The notes under the pieces were generated by a model, which saw only the letters and a list, made by a program, of their open reading frames with translations, did no database searches and was not told where the DNA came from. DNA of 64,000 bases from Caulobacter rhizosphaerae (GTDB lineage: Bacteria > Pseudomonadota > Alphaproteobacteria > Caulobacterales > Caulobacteraceae): contig NZ_CP048815.1 in NCBI RefSeq assembly GCF_010977555.1, forward strand, positions 1,542,501 through 1,606,500, read 5' to 3'. Below are positions 8,018 to 16,341 of this stretch, in pieces. The translations under genes and the position numbers were made by a program. How positions within the stretch are numbered: the stretch's first letter is position 1; every line of letters starts with the position of its first letter.

Positions 8018-9450
8018 CCCGCCAGCTTCCAAGCCTGCTTCAGGTCCGTGACCAGCTCGGCATAGGCGCGGTCCTTGGCGTCGCGGTCGGGGATGCGCAG
8101 CATGAACGACGGGTGCCAGCTGACCAGGGCCAGCTCGCCGCCGTCCAGGGCCTGCCGCTGGCCTCGGGTCTTGCCGATCGGCAAGGCCTTGCCGAACACC
8201 GCCTGCACGGCCGTCGCGCCCAGGGCCAGGATGACCTTGGGGCGGACCAGCCGTCGCTCGGCGTCCAGCCACCAGCGGCAGGCCTGGACCTCGCCGCGGT
8301 CCGGGGTCTTGTGGAGCCGGCGCTTGCCGCGCGGCTCGTGTTTGAAGTGCTTGACGGCGTTGGTCACGAAGACTCGGTCGCGCGGCGCGCCGGCCTGGGC
8401 CATCGCCCGGTCGAGCAGTTGGCCCGCCGGTCCGACGAACGGGACGCCCTGCAGGTCCTCCTGGTCGCCCGGTTGCTCGCCGACGATCATCAAGGCCGCC
8501 CTGGCCGGACCGAGACCGGGAACGCCTTGGGTGGCGTCGCGCCACAGGTCGCAGCGGCGGCAGACCTGGATGCCGGCCGCCACCTCCTCCAGGTTGGTCA
8601 GGTTGCCCTCGCCGTACGACCCGCGCGCGTGCTTCAGGGCGGCCTTGAGCACGCGTTCCGACGGCTTGGCGGGTTGGGCGGCGACCATGGTCTCGGTCCG
8701 GCTCTGCGCTTTCTCGATCAGGTCTGGAATGAGCGCCGCCTCCGGCAGGTTCCGCCAATAGCGCCTGGGCATTTCCTGTTTCATCATCGCCGGGTTCAGC
8801 CGCGCCGGGTTGAAGATCGAGGCGTAGTAGGTGCGCCACATCTCCTCCTGGGCGTCCTGGGAGGGCGCGTCGGCGGGATCGGCGCCGGCTGACATCGTCA
8901 GCATGGCCCGGTCCCAATGGACGCAGGCGTCGGGCGTCAGAATCGACCAGTTCATGTTGGCGAACCGCCGGGCGAAGAACGGCGCGGCGGCCTCGGTGAC
9001 GCGGTGGGCCGGTTCGAACCAGGCGACGTATTGCTCCCTTGGGGTCTCGGGCGCCACGTCCTCGACCCGCCGGAAGCGGACAAAGGCGTGCATCTTGTGG
9101 ATGGCGCGTCCGACGCCCTTGGCCATGTCGCGGGCCTTGGCGACGTCGGTGTCGGCAGGATTGTCCAGCAGGCGCGGCTGGCGTTCCAGGCGGTGGAGGA
9201 TGCGGTAGAGCAGGGCGAACCGCTCGGGGGAGCGGTGCAGGATGACGGTCCGGGCCAGCTCGACGAAGGCGGCGGGGACACCAAATGCCTTTCCCTCGCC
9301 TTCATGGGGAGGGAAGAGACCTTGATCGAACAGCTCCCGTTCCACCGTCCATACCACCGCTTCCGGCCTCACCCCCTCGGCCCGCAGCGCCCGCGCCGCC
9401 GTCCGCCAGCCGTCGAAGTCGATCTCGGACTCCAGCCGCGCCACCCGCAT
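8014..9450 (-). CDS. udgX: UdgX-type uracil-DNA glycosylase fused to an N-terminal DUF4130 domain
   Basis: 478 residues with two domains. The N-terminal ~240 residues match the DUF4130/TIGR03915 domain (FARRFANMNWSILTPD, RYWRNLPEA). The C-terminal domain is family-4-like uracil-DNA glycosylase: C297RRC300 iron-sulfur ligands, GEQPGDQED, the NAVKHFK strand and SWHPSFMLR. The loop GKRRLHKTP carries His380; in characterised UdgX the His of KRRIH forms a covalent bond to the uracil-site DNA. Here Ile is Leu. The start ATG shares a base with the stop of the radical-SAM gene, so the two are translationally coupled. Confidence 0.92.
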   Translation of the reverse strand: MRVARLESEIDFDGWRTAARALRAEGVRPEAVVWTVERELFDQGLFPPHEGEGKAFGVPAAFVELARTVILHRSPERFALLYRILHRLERQPRLLDNPADTDVAKARDMAKGVGRAIHKMHAFVRFRRVEDVAPETPREQYVAWFEPAHRVTEAAAPFFARRFANMNWSILTPDACVHWDRAMLTMSAGADPADAPSQDAQEEMWRTYYASIFNPARLNPAMMKQEMPRRYWRNLPEAALIPDLIEKAQSRTETMVAAQPAKPSERVLKAALKHARGSYGEGNLTNLEEVAAGIQVCRRCDLWRDATQGVPGLGPARAALMIVGEQPGDQEDLQGVPFVGPAGQLLDRAMAQAGAPRDRVFVTNAVKHFKHEPRGKRRLHKTPDRGEVQACRWWLDAERRLVRPKVILALGATAVQAVFGKALPIGKTRGQRQALDGGELALVSWHPSFMLRIPDRDAKDRAYAELVTDLKQAWKLAG

Positions 9451-10676
9451 CAGAACAGGCTCAGCTGCTGGGGCGCGACCAGCGCGGCTCGCAGACCCTC
9501 GGCGTCGGTCGCGGCGCCCGGCGTCCAGTCGGCGGTGACGATGAAAGGCTTGGCTCGCTTGACCGAGCCGCAGACCCGCTTGACGTCGTCCAGGGTCAGT
9601 CGGGTCTGGGCGCGGGCCTGCAGGATGCGATCGACGCCCCGCGCGCCCAGGCCCGGCGTGCGCAGCAGGGTCTCGCGGTCGGCGGTGTTGACGTCGACCG
9701 GAAAGTCGCCGCGATGACGCAGGGCCCAGGCGGTCTTGGGGTCGACGGCCAGGTCCAGGTCCTCGCCCGGGGCGACGATCTCGCCCTGGCCGAAACCGTA
9801 GAACCGCATCAGCCAGTCGGCCTGGTACAGGCGGTGCTCGCGCACCAGCGGCGGACGGCTCAGCGGCAGGCGGGCGCTGCCGTCGGGGATGGGGCTGAAG
9901 GCCGAATAATAGACCCGCTTGAGCTGGTAGGATCCGTAGAGCGCGGCGCTGCGGGCCAGGATGTCGCCGTCCCTGGCGCCGTCGGCGCCGACGATCAGCT
10001 GGGTCGACTGGCCGCTGGCGAACCTGCGCGGCCTGGCGCGCCCGGCCTTCACCGGTTCGTTGCGGTCCTCGATATGCAGGCGCATGCGGCCCATGGCCTT
10101 CTTGATGCCGGCGGCGTCCTTCTCCGGCGCCAGCACCGCCAGGCTCTCGTCGCGCGGCAGCTCGACATTGATCGACACCCGGTCGGCGTACAGGCCCGCC
10201 TCCGCCGCCAGCTCAGGCGAGGCCTCGGGGATCAGTTTCAGGTGGATGTAGCCGCGGAAGTCGTGATCCAGTCGCAGCGACCGGGCCACCCGGACCATCT
10301 CGTCCATCGTATAGTCGCCGGTGCGGATCACCCCCGACGACAGGAACAGGCCCTCGATGTAGTTGCGCTTGTAGAAGTTGAGGGTGAGGTCGACGACCTC
10401 CTTCACGCTGAACCGGGCCCGCGCGACGTTGGACGACACCCGGTTCACGCAATAGGCGCAGTCGTAGATGCAGAAGTTGGTCAGCAGGATCTTCAGCAAG
10501 CTGATGCAGCGCCCGTCCGGCGCGTAGGCGTGGCAGATTCCCATGCCTTCGGTCGAGCCGACGCCTTTCCCGCCCAGGGAGTTGCGTTTCTCGGCCCCTG
10601 ACGAGGCGCACGAGGCGTCGTACTTGGCGGCGTCGGAGAGGATGGCGAGCTTGCGTTTCAGATCGAGGACGGCCAT
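9450..10676 (-). CDS. putative DNA modification/repair radical SAM protein (UDG-linked)
   Basis: 408 residues. Radical-SAM cluster motif CIYDCAYC with Cys69, Cys73 and Cys76 (C-x3-C-x2-C). The C-terminal region has a helix-hairpin-helix (VDVNTADRETLLRTPGLGAR) that binds DNA backbone. This is the TIGR03916 pattern, a family named for its linkage to the UDG-like gene. First gene of the operon with udgX. The substrate of the radical chemistry is unknown; nucleic-acid repair or base modification is inferred from the HhH and the partner. Confidence 0.88.
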   Translation of the reverse strand: MAVLDLKRKLAILSDAAKYDASCASSGAEKRNSLGGKGVGSTEGMGICHAYAPDGRCISLLKILLTNFCIYDCAYCVNRVSSNVARARFSVKEVVDLTLNFYKRNYIEGLFLSSGVIRTGDYTMDEMVRVARSLRLDHDFRGYIHLKLIPEASPELAAEAGLYADRVSINVELPRDESLAVLAPEKDAAGIKKAMGRMRLHIEDRNEPVKAGRARPRRFASGQSTQLIVGADGARDGDILARSAALYGSYQLKRVYYSAFSPIPDGSARLPLSRPPLVREHRLYQADWLMRFYGFGQGEIVAPGEDLDLAVDPKTAWALRHRGDFPVDVNTADRETLLRTPGLGARGVDRILQARAQTRLTLDDVKRVCGSVKRAKPFIVTADWTPGAATDAEGLRAALVAPQQLSLF

Positions 10677-10768
10677 GCGCCCAATCTATTGTTCCCATTT
10701 TGTTCCGTCCAGCCCGATCACCCGCCTGTGACGGAACGAAGCAGGCGTGATGGGGTTATGGTGGATCC

Positions 10769-11644
10769 ATGGCGCGGCTCGGCATCCTCCACGAAACGCG
10801 ATACAGCTACGCCCGGCCGGTCGGCTTCGGGGCGCATCGCCTGCTGATCCGACCGCGCGACAGCCACGCCATCCGCATCAGCGAGGCTTCACTGCAGACC
10901 TCACTGCCGGGCGAGACCCGCTGGACCTATGACGCGGCCGGGAACTGCGTCTGCTGGTTCACGCCGCAGGGGCAGGCCGACAGCCTGACCATCACCAGCC
11001 GGCTGGTGATCGACCGCTTTCCCGCGCCCCTGACCAGCCTGCAGGTCGACGACCCGCACACCGTCTCGCCGATCGTCTACGCCCGCGAGGACCGCGCGGT
11101 GCTCAACCCCTTCATCGTCCCGGCCACCGAGGACGAGGACCGGGTGCTGCTGCGCTGGCTGCGCGGCCAGATGGAGCGGCCCGACGAGCCGGCCGTCGAC
11201 TTCCTGCTGCGGATGAACCGCACGATCCACGACCAGTTCGACTATGTCCCGCGTGAGGAGGTCGGCGTCCAGACGCCGGCGGAGACCATCGCCCAAGGCA
11301 GCGGCACCTGCCGCGATTTCGCCTGGCTGATGGTCGAGGCCCTGCGGCGGTTGGGCTATGCGGCGGTGTTCGCCACCGGCTACATCCACAGCCCCGGCGC
11401 GACGGTGCGCGGCGCGGGGGCGACCCACGCCTGGTGCGAGGTGTTCCTGCCCGACCTGGGCTGGACCGAGTTCGACCCGACCAACGGCCTGGCGGAATCG
11501 CCCGACCTGATCCGGGTCGCCGCCACGCGCACGCCTGGCGAAGCGCGGCCGGTGTCGGGCACGATCATCGGCGAGCCCGGCGAGGCGCATCTGAGCGTCA
11601 GGGTCGAGGTGCGGCTGCTGGACGCCCTGGAGGCGGCGGCCTGA
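10769..11644 (+). CDS. transglutaminase-like cysteine protease family protein
   Basis: 291 residues. The N-terminal beta domain (HETRYSYARPVGFGAHRLLI) is that of bacterial transglutaminase-like proteins. The catalytic triad is visible: Cys181 in GSGTCRDFAW, His220 in THAWCEVF and Asp236 in EFDPTNG. No signal peptide, so it is cytoplasmic. Whether it cross-links or hydrolyses is not known for this group; many are peptidase-like. A 48-residue ORF with its own strong Shine-Dalgarno follows 43 bases downstream. Confidence 0.85.
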   Translation: MARLGILHETRYSYARPVGFGAHRLLIRPRDSHAIRISEASLQTSLPGETRWTYDAAGNCVCWFTPQGQADSLTITSRLVIDRFPAPLTSLQVDDPHTVSPIVYAREDRAVLNPFIVPATEDEDRVLLRWLRGQMERPDEPAVDFLLRMNRTIHDQFDYVPREEVGVQTPAETIAQGSGTCRDFAWLMVEALRRLGYAAVFATGYIHSPGATVRGAGATHAWCEVFLPDLGWTEFDPTNGLAESPDLIRVAATRTPGEARPVSGTIIGEPGEAHLSVRVEVRLLDALEAAA

Positions 11645-11687
11645 CAAGAACGAGAACAACGACAAGAGATTTCGGGAGGATGAGGCG

Positions 11688-11834
11688 ATGATGAAAGCAT
11701 TCCAACACCAGGCTCCCCTCGGCGCCGGCCACTTGCCGCGTCCGGAGCCCAAGCCGCAGCATGGCCAGAAGCCCGACGCCGAGTGCCTGAAGACGCCGGA
11801 AAAGCGCTCGTTCGAGCCGCGTCCGGCCCACTAG
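11688..11834 (+). CDS. small proline/lysine-rich protein, 48 residues, unrecognised
   Basis: GGGAGG at 11675-11680 lies 7 bases ahead of the ATG at 11688, one of the best ribosome sites in the window. The predicted product starts MMKAFQHQAPLGAGHLPRPE and ends FEPRPAH. It is basic, proline-rich, has one Cys and no membrane segment, and probably has little fixed structure. It is in the same direction as the transglutaminase gene and probably co-transcribed. A family-B repeat begins about 33 bases after the stop. Function unknown; that it is translated rests on the ribosome site only. Confidence 0.55.
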   Translation: MMKAFQHQAPLGAGHLPRPEPKPQHGQKPDAECLKTPEKRSFEPRPAH

Positions 11835-11866
11835 GAGACGGATCGGCCTTTCATGGTCGTGCGTGG

Positions 11867-11953
11867 TCCTTGTCCTTCGACAAGCTCATAATGAGGACCG
11901 TTCGCAGGCTCAGCGTCTAGAAAACCTCATCCTGAGCTTGTCGAAGGACGAGG
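11867..11953. repeat. family-B palindromic repeat, copy 1
   Basis: Arms TCCTTCGACAAGCTCA-TAATGAGG and CCTCATCCTGAGCTTGTCGA with AGGACGAGG at the end. Other copies are at 25682-25758, 52423-52508 and 55443-55531. The arms share the TCCTTCGA and CTCAGGATGAGG blocks with family A but lack the GC-rich middle. Here it separates a small gene from the convergent VWA gene. Confidence 0.85.
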
Positions 11954-11993
11954 TTTTCGGCCGGCCGGATTGGCGCGGCATTGTCAGGAAGGG

Positions 11994-13172
11994 TCACCCC
12001 CGCACCAGTTCCCGCATCGCCTTGTCCAGCCCGTCCAGGGTCAGGGGGAACATCCGGTCGTTCATCAGTTGCTTCATCACCCCGATCGACTGGGTGTAGT
12101 CCCAGTGCCGCTCCGGCGTGGGGTTCAGCCAGACGGCGCTCTGATAGATGTCGGTGACCCGGCTCATCCAGATGGCCCCGGCCTCCTCGTTCCAGTGCTC
12201 GACGCTGCCGCCCGGATAGGTGATCTCGTAGGGGCTCATTGTCGCGTCGCCCACGAAGATGACCTTGTAGTCGTGCGGGAACTTGTGGAGCACCTCGAAG
12301 GTCGGGATCTTCTCGACCTGGCGGCGGCGATTGTCCTTCCACACCGCCTCGTAAAGGCAGTTGTGGAAGTAGAAGAACTCCAGGTGCTTGAACTCGGTCC
12401 TGGCGGCGCTGAACAACTCTTCGCAGAGCTTGATGTGGCCGTCCATCGAGCCGCCGATGTCGAAGAACAGCAGCACCTTGATGGTGTTGCGCCGCTCAGG
12501 GCGCATCTGAATGTCCAGATAACCCTTCTCCGCCGTGCCGCGGATGGTGCCGTTCAGGTCCAGTTCGTCGAGCGCCCCCTGGCGGGCGAACTTGCGCAGG
12601 CGGCGCAGCGCCACCTTGATGTTGCGGGTGCCCAGCTCGACGCTGTCATCGAGGTTCTTGTACTCGCGCTTGTCCCAGACCTTCACGGCCCGGCCGTGGC
12701 GGCTCTTGTCCTGGCCGATGCGGACGCCTTCGGGATTGTAGCCGTTATTGCCGAAGGGCGAGGTCCCGCCCGAGCCGATCCACTTGTTGCCGCCCTCGTG
12801 GCGCTCCTTCTGTTCCTTCAGGCGCTCCTGCAGGGTCTCCATCAGCTTCTCGAAGCCGCCCATGGCCTCGATCTGCGCCTTTTCCTCGTCGGTCAGGAAC
12901 TTCTCGGTCAGCGCTTTCAGCCACTCGGCCGGGATGTCGGCGGTGATGCCGTCTTCGACCGTCTCCAGCCCCTTGAACACATGGCCGAACACCCGGTCGA
13001 ACTTGTCGAGGTTCTTCTCGTCCTTCACCAGGCTGGCGCGCGACAGGAAGTAAAAGTCCTCGATCCGCCGGTCGATGACGTCCTTGTCCAGCGCCTCCAT
13101 CAGCAGGAGGTATTCGCGCAGGGACACGGGGACCTTGGCGGCGCGGAGTTCGGAGAAAAAGCGCAGGAACAT
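11994..13172 (-). CDS. VWA domain protein, CoxE-like
   Basis: 392 residues. N-terminal all-helical region (FFSELRAAKVPVSLREYLLL), then a von Willebrand A domain with a metal-ion adhesion site DIGGS at residues 238-242 (D-x-G-x-S; the usual form is D-x-S-x-S). HLEFFYFHNCLYE and VIFVGDATMSPYE complete the VWA strands. CoxE-type proteins usually partner a MoxR AAA+ ATPase in metal-cofactor insertion or complex assembly. No such ATPase is next to it here; the partner is presumably elsewhere or upstream in another operon. Confidence 0.85.
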   Translation of the reverse strand: MFLRFFSELRAAKVPVSLREYLLLMEALDKDVIDRRIEDFYFLSRASLVKDEKNLDKFDRVFGHVFKGLETVEDGITADIPAEWLKALTEKFLTDEEKAQIEAMGGFEKLMETLQERLKEQKERHEGGNKWIGSGGTSPFGNNGYNPEGVRIGQDKSRHGRAVKVWDKREYKNLDDSVELGTRNIKVALRRLRKFARQGALDELDLNGTIRGTAEKGYLDIQMRPERRNTIKVLLFFDIGGSMDGHIKLCEELFSAARTEFKHLEFFYFHNCLYEAVWKDNRRRQVEKIPTFEVLHKFPHDYKVIFVGDATMSPYEITYPGGSVEHWNEEAGAIWMSRVTDIYQSAVWLNPTPERHWDYTQSIGVMKQLMNDRMFPLTLDGLDKAMRELVRG

Positions 13173-13235
13173 GGGCGGACGGCTTTCGAACGAGTGTTCG
13201 AAGGATGGCGGGTTATGCGACGGCGCGCAACGGCC

Positions 13236-13339
13236 CTGCGTCCTTCGAGGCCCGCTACGCGGGCGCCTCAGGATGAGGCGCTCCTATGCTGACATCCTCA
13301 TCCTGAGATGCGCGGCGAAGCCGAGCCTCGAAGGACGCT
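13236..13339. repeat. family-A palindromic repeat, copy 2
   Basis: CTGCGTCCTTCGAGGCCCGC at the left and the complementary GCCTCGAAGGACG at the right. Inner arms CTCAGGATGAGG and CCTCATCCTGAG. It lies between the start of the VWA gene and the end of the GNAT gene. Confidence 0.85.
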
Positions 13340-13344
13340 CGATC

Positions 13345-13857
13345 TCACCCCCGCCGCAGGATGAACTCCAGGTCCTTCGTCTCCCCGACCGGGAAGTGAT
13401 ACTCGCCGACCTTTTGGAACCCCAGGCGGCCATAGAGCTTCTGGGCGCCGAAGTTCTCAGACCACACGCCGATCCACAGCGGGCGCGGGCCGTCCTGCTC
13501 CAGCCAGTCCAAAGCGGCGTTCAGCAGCACGGAGCCGCGACCGCCGCCCTGGTGCGACTTGAGCACATAAATCCGATACAGCTCGCCGTGTTCAGGCCAG
13601 GCGTCGGGATGGGGCAGGCCGCAGGGGCCGGCCAGGGCGTAGCCGATGGCCTCGCCGTCGTCCTCGAGCAGCCAGGCGGCCTTGGCGGGGTCGGCCAGGT
13701 CGTTGCGTGTGCGCTCCAGGCCGTAGGCATAGGCCAGGAAGGTCTCCAGGTCCTGCGCCGGGTAAAGGTGGGCGAAGGTTTCGCTGAAGGTGCGGGCGCC
13801 GAGGCTGGAAACCGTGTCGGCGTCATCGATCGTGGCTCGGCGTAAGGTCGCGGTCAT
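13345..13857 (-). CDS. GNAT family N-acetyltransferase
   Basis: 170 residues from ATG 13857 (MTATLRRATIDDADTV). The acetyl-CoA pyrophosphate-binding loop is HQGGGRGSVLL (Q-x-x-G-x-G/A). GVWSENFGAQKLYGRLGF is the usual motif-B region, followed by the strand FILRRG. Single-domain GNAT acting on an unknown amine. The gene is in the same direction as the alcohol dehydrogenase gene, whose stop is 41 bases upstream, so co-transcription is possible. Confidence 0.88.
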   Translation of the reverse strand: MTATLRRATIDDADTVSSLGARTFSETFAHLYPAQDLETFLAYAYGLERTRNDLADPAKAAWLLEDDGEAIGYALAGPCGLPHPDAWPEHGELYRIYVLKSHQGGGRGSVLLNAALDWLEQDGPRPLWIGVWSENFGAQKLYGRLGFQKVGEYHFPVGETKDLEFILRRG

Positions 13858-13898
13858 GGCGACACCGATAGCCGCCACGACCGCCGTCTTGCAACGGG

Positions 13899-14903
13899 TC
13901 AGAAGCCTTCGAGCACGATCTTGCCGCGCGTCCTGCCGCTCTCGACGGCCGCGTGGGCCGTCTTGAGGTTGGCGGCGTTGATCGGGGTCAGCACCTGGGT
14001 CAGCGTGGTCTTCAGCCGGCCGGCGTCGACCAGGTCGGCGACGGCGTCCAGCAGGCGGTGCTGCTCGATCATGTCTGGAGTCTGATATAGCGAGCGGGCG
14101 AACATCATCTCCCAGTGCAGCGAGATCGACTTCCACTTCAGCGGCAGGGCGTCGAGGCTCTTGGGATCGTCGATCACCCCGAGGCGGCCTTGCGGCGCCA
14201 GGATCTCGACCAGGGCCGGGAAGTGGTCGGTCGTATTGGTCAGGCTGGCCACCAGGCCGACCGGGCCGGCGCCGGTCGCCTTGACCGCCGAGACGAGGTC
14301 GCCGGCATGATCGACGACGTGGTGGGCGCCCAGCGCCAGGCACCAGTCGCGCGTTTCGGGCCGAGAGGCGGTGGCGATGACCGTCAGGCCCGTCAGCTGA
14401 CGGGCCAGCTGGATCAGGATCGAGCCGACCCCGCCGGCCCCGCCGACGACGAGCAGGGCGCCGGTGCTGTCCGTCGTGGCGCCCAGTCGGTCGAACAGCA
14501 GCTCCCAGGCGGTGATCGCCGTCAGGGGCAAGGCGGCGGCCTCGGCGAAGGACAGGCTGGCGGGCTTCCTGCCGACGATACGTTCGTCGACCAGCTGGAA
14601 CTGCGCGTTGGAACCCGGGCGGTCGATGGCCCCGGCGTAGAACACCGGGTCGCCGACCTTGAACAGTGTCGCCTCCGGTCCGACCGCCTCGACAACCCCG
14701 GCGGCGTCCCAGCCGATCACCTCGGCCTGGCCCTCGACCGGTTTACGGCTGGCGCGGACCTTGGTGTCGACGGGATTCACCGAGACGGCGCGGACGGCGA
14801 CCAGCAGGTCGCGGCCGGTCGGGACGGGCTGAGGCAGGTCCAAGTCGATCAGCGACTCGGGGACGTCGATGGGCGAGGGGGCTTTGAAACCGACGGCTTT
14901 CAT
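13899..14903 (-). CDS. zinc-binding alcohol dehydrogenase family / quinone oxidoreductase-like protein
   Basis: 334 residues from ATG 14903 (MKAVGFKAPSP). Medium-chain dehydrogenase fold: GroES-like N-terminal domain and a Rossmann domain with GGAGGVGSILIQLARQ. GWDAAGVVEAVG is present. The zinc-ligand cysteines of classical alcohol dehydrogenases are absent, so it is of the zinc-free quinone-oxidoreductase sort (adh_fam_1) despite the family name. It is divergent from an HxlR regulator 109 bases away, a common pairing in which the regulator senses quinones or electrophiles and induces the reductase. Confidence 0.88.
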   Translation of the reverse strand: MKAVGFKAPSPIDVPESLIDLDLPQPVPTGRDLLVAVRAVSVNPVDTKVRASRKPVEGQAEVIGWDAAGVVEAVGPEATLFKVGDPVFYAGAIDRPGSNAQFQLVDERIVGRKPASLSFAEAAALPLTAITAWELLFDRLGATTDSTGALLVVGGAGGVGSILIQLARQLTGLTVIATASRPETRDWCLALGAHHVVDHAGDLVSAVKATGAGPVGLVASLTNTTDHFPALVEILAPQGRLGVIDDPKSLDALPLKWKSISLHWEMMFARSLYQTPDMIEQHRLLDAVADLVDAGRLKTTLTQVLTPINAANLKTAHAAVESGRTRGKIVLEGF

Positions 14904-14984
14904 GGGGGTCCTCAGGGCTTGATAGGTTTGGCCTGGACCCCCAGATCGGACTAGCCTGCGAAGCGCGCAAGTACGGCGAAATTC

Positions 14985-14997
14985 TGTAGGTAGTACA
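14985..14997. promoter_or_regulatory. candidate HxlR operator
   Basis: TGTA-GGTAG-TACA is a short perfect inverted repeat 15 bases before the HxlR start, in the only intergenic space between the divergent pair. Size and position suit a dimeric winged-helix regulator. The evidence is position and symmetry alone. Confidence 0.35.
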
Positions 14998-15012
14998 CCA
15001 AAGGATACCGTG

Positions 15013-15369
15013 ATGACCAAGCGTCGCGACTACAGCTGCGCCGAAGGATGCCCGGTCGAAGCCACCCTCGACCTGCTCGACGGCAAGTGGAAGGGCGTGA
15101 TCCTGTTCCACCTGAAGCGGGACGGCACGTTGCGGTTCAACGAACTGGGCCGGCGGCTGAGGGGGATCACCCAGCGCATGCTGACCAAGCAGCTGCGCGA
15201 GCTGGAGGAGGTCGGCCTGGTCGATCGCCGGGTCTACGCCCAGGTGCCGCCGAAGGTCGAATACAGCCTGTCCGACGAGGGCCGCAGCCTTGGGGCGGTG
15301 ATCGACGCCCTGGCCGCCTGGGGCGAGGGTCGCATCGCCCGGTTGGCGGCCGCCCCGAAAGCGGCCTGA
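15013..15369 (+). CDS. HxlR family winged-helix transcriptional regulator
   Basis: 118 residues. The HxlR hallmark CSAEGCPVEATLDLLDGKWK is seen near the N terminus as YSCAEGCPVEAT, then LDGKWKGVILFHL. GLVDRRVYAQVPPKVEYSLS is the wing. The Cys pair in SCAEGC could be the redox-sensing site, as the N-terminal Cys is in YodB and QorR types. AAGGAT precedes the start; a GTG at 15010 is an alternative. It probably controls the divergent quinone-oxidoreductase-like gene and itself. Confidence 0.9.
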   Translation: MTKRRDYSCAEGCPVEATLDLLDGKWKGVILFHLKRDGTLRFNELGRRLRGITQRMLTKQLRELEEVGLVDRRVYAQVPPKVEYSLSDEGRSLGAVIDALAAWGEGRIARLAAAPKAA

Positions 15370-15372
15370 GCC

Positions 15373-16293
15373 ATGGAGGTCGCGCTCCACACCCATCCGG
15401 ACATGCTGGACCACCGGCCTGGCGACGGTCACGCTGAGCGGCCCGAACGTCTGCGGGCGGTGATCGAGGCGCTGGAGGACGACGCCGGTCTGGACCTGGA
15501 GCGATTCGAGGCTCCGCTGGTCGACTTCGCCGACCTGGCGCTGGTGCATCCGCAAGGTTTCATCGACGCCATCCTGGCCGCCGCGCCGCGCGCCGGCCGC
15601 CACGCCCTCGACCCGGACACCGTGCTGTCGGCCGGCAGCCTGACGGCGGCCCGCCGCGCCGCCGGGGCGGTGGTCGCCGCGACCCGGGCCGTGGCGGACG
15701 GGCAGGGGAAACGGGCCTTCTGCGCGGTGCGGCCGCCGGGCCACCACGCCGAGCCGAGCACGGCCATGGGCTTTTGCCTGTTCTCCAACATCGCCGTGGC
15801 CGCCCGCGTCGCCCAGGCGGCCGGCCTCAAGCGCGTGGCGATCGTCGACTTCGACGTCCACCACGGCAACGGCACCCAGGCGGCGTTCGAGCATGATCCG
15901 AGCGTGTTCTTCGCCTCGATCCACCAATCGCCCCTCTATCCGGGCACCGGCGATCCGTCCGAGACCGGGGTCGGCAACGTCGCCAACGCCATCGTCGCCC
16001 CGCACGCCCCTCGCGAGGTCTGGCGCAAAGGCTTCGAGGGACTGATGGACCGGGTCGACGGGTTCGCCCCAGAGCTGATCCTGGTCTCGGCCGGCTTCGA
16101 CGCCCATGTCCGCGATCCGCTGGCCGCCCAGAGCCTGGAGGCCGAGGATTTCGCCTGGGCGACACGAGCGATCGCCTCGGTCGCCAACCGACGTTGCGGC
16201 GGGCGTATTGTTTCCTCGCTCGAGGGCGGCTACGACCTAGAGGCGCTCGGCCGCTCGGCGGCGGCGCATGTCAAGGCGTTGCAGGAGGGGTGA
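15373..16293 (+). CDS. histone deacetylase family protein (class II-like deacetylase)
   Basis: 306 residues; zinc-dependent amide hydrolase. HAERPERL near residue 20, RPPGHHAE (the two active-site His), FDVHHGNGTQ and the Asp in VSAGFDAH as metal ligands, and SLEGGYDL at the end are all present. Bacterial members act on acetylpolyamines, acetoin-utilisation targets or acetyl-lysine. The gene starts 3 bases after the HxlR stop. Substrate unknown. Confidence 0.9.
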   Translation: MEVALHTHPDMLDHRPGDGHAERPERLRAVIEALEDDAGLDLERFEAPLVDFADLALVHPQGFIDAILAAAPRAGRHALDPDTVLSAGSLTAARRAAGAVVAATRAVADGQGKRAFCAVRPPGHHAEPSTAMGFCLFSNIAVAARVAQAAGLKRVAIVDFDVHHGNGTQAAFEHDPSVFFASIHQSPLYPGTGDPSETGVGNVANAIVAPHAPREVWRKGFEGLMDRVDGFAPELILVSAGFDAHVRDPLAAQSLEAEDFAWATRAIASVANRRCGGRIVSSLEGGYDLEALGRSAAAHVKALQEG

Positions 16294-16341
16294 GAGGTTC
16301 GATCGGGTCGCCGGGGGCGACCAGCCGGACCTCCAAGATCT

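Noticed and set aside
9288..9320. TTCCCTC...GAGGGAA hairpin in udgX
   Set aside because: Short and inside coding sequence; may be a small repeat insertion but I could not find a second copy.
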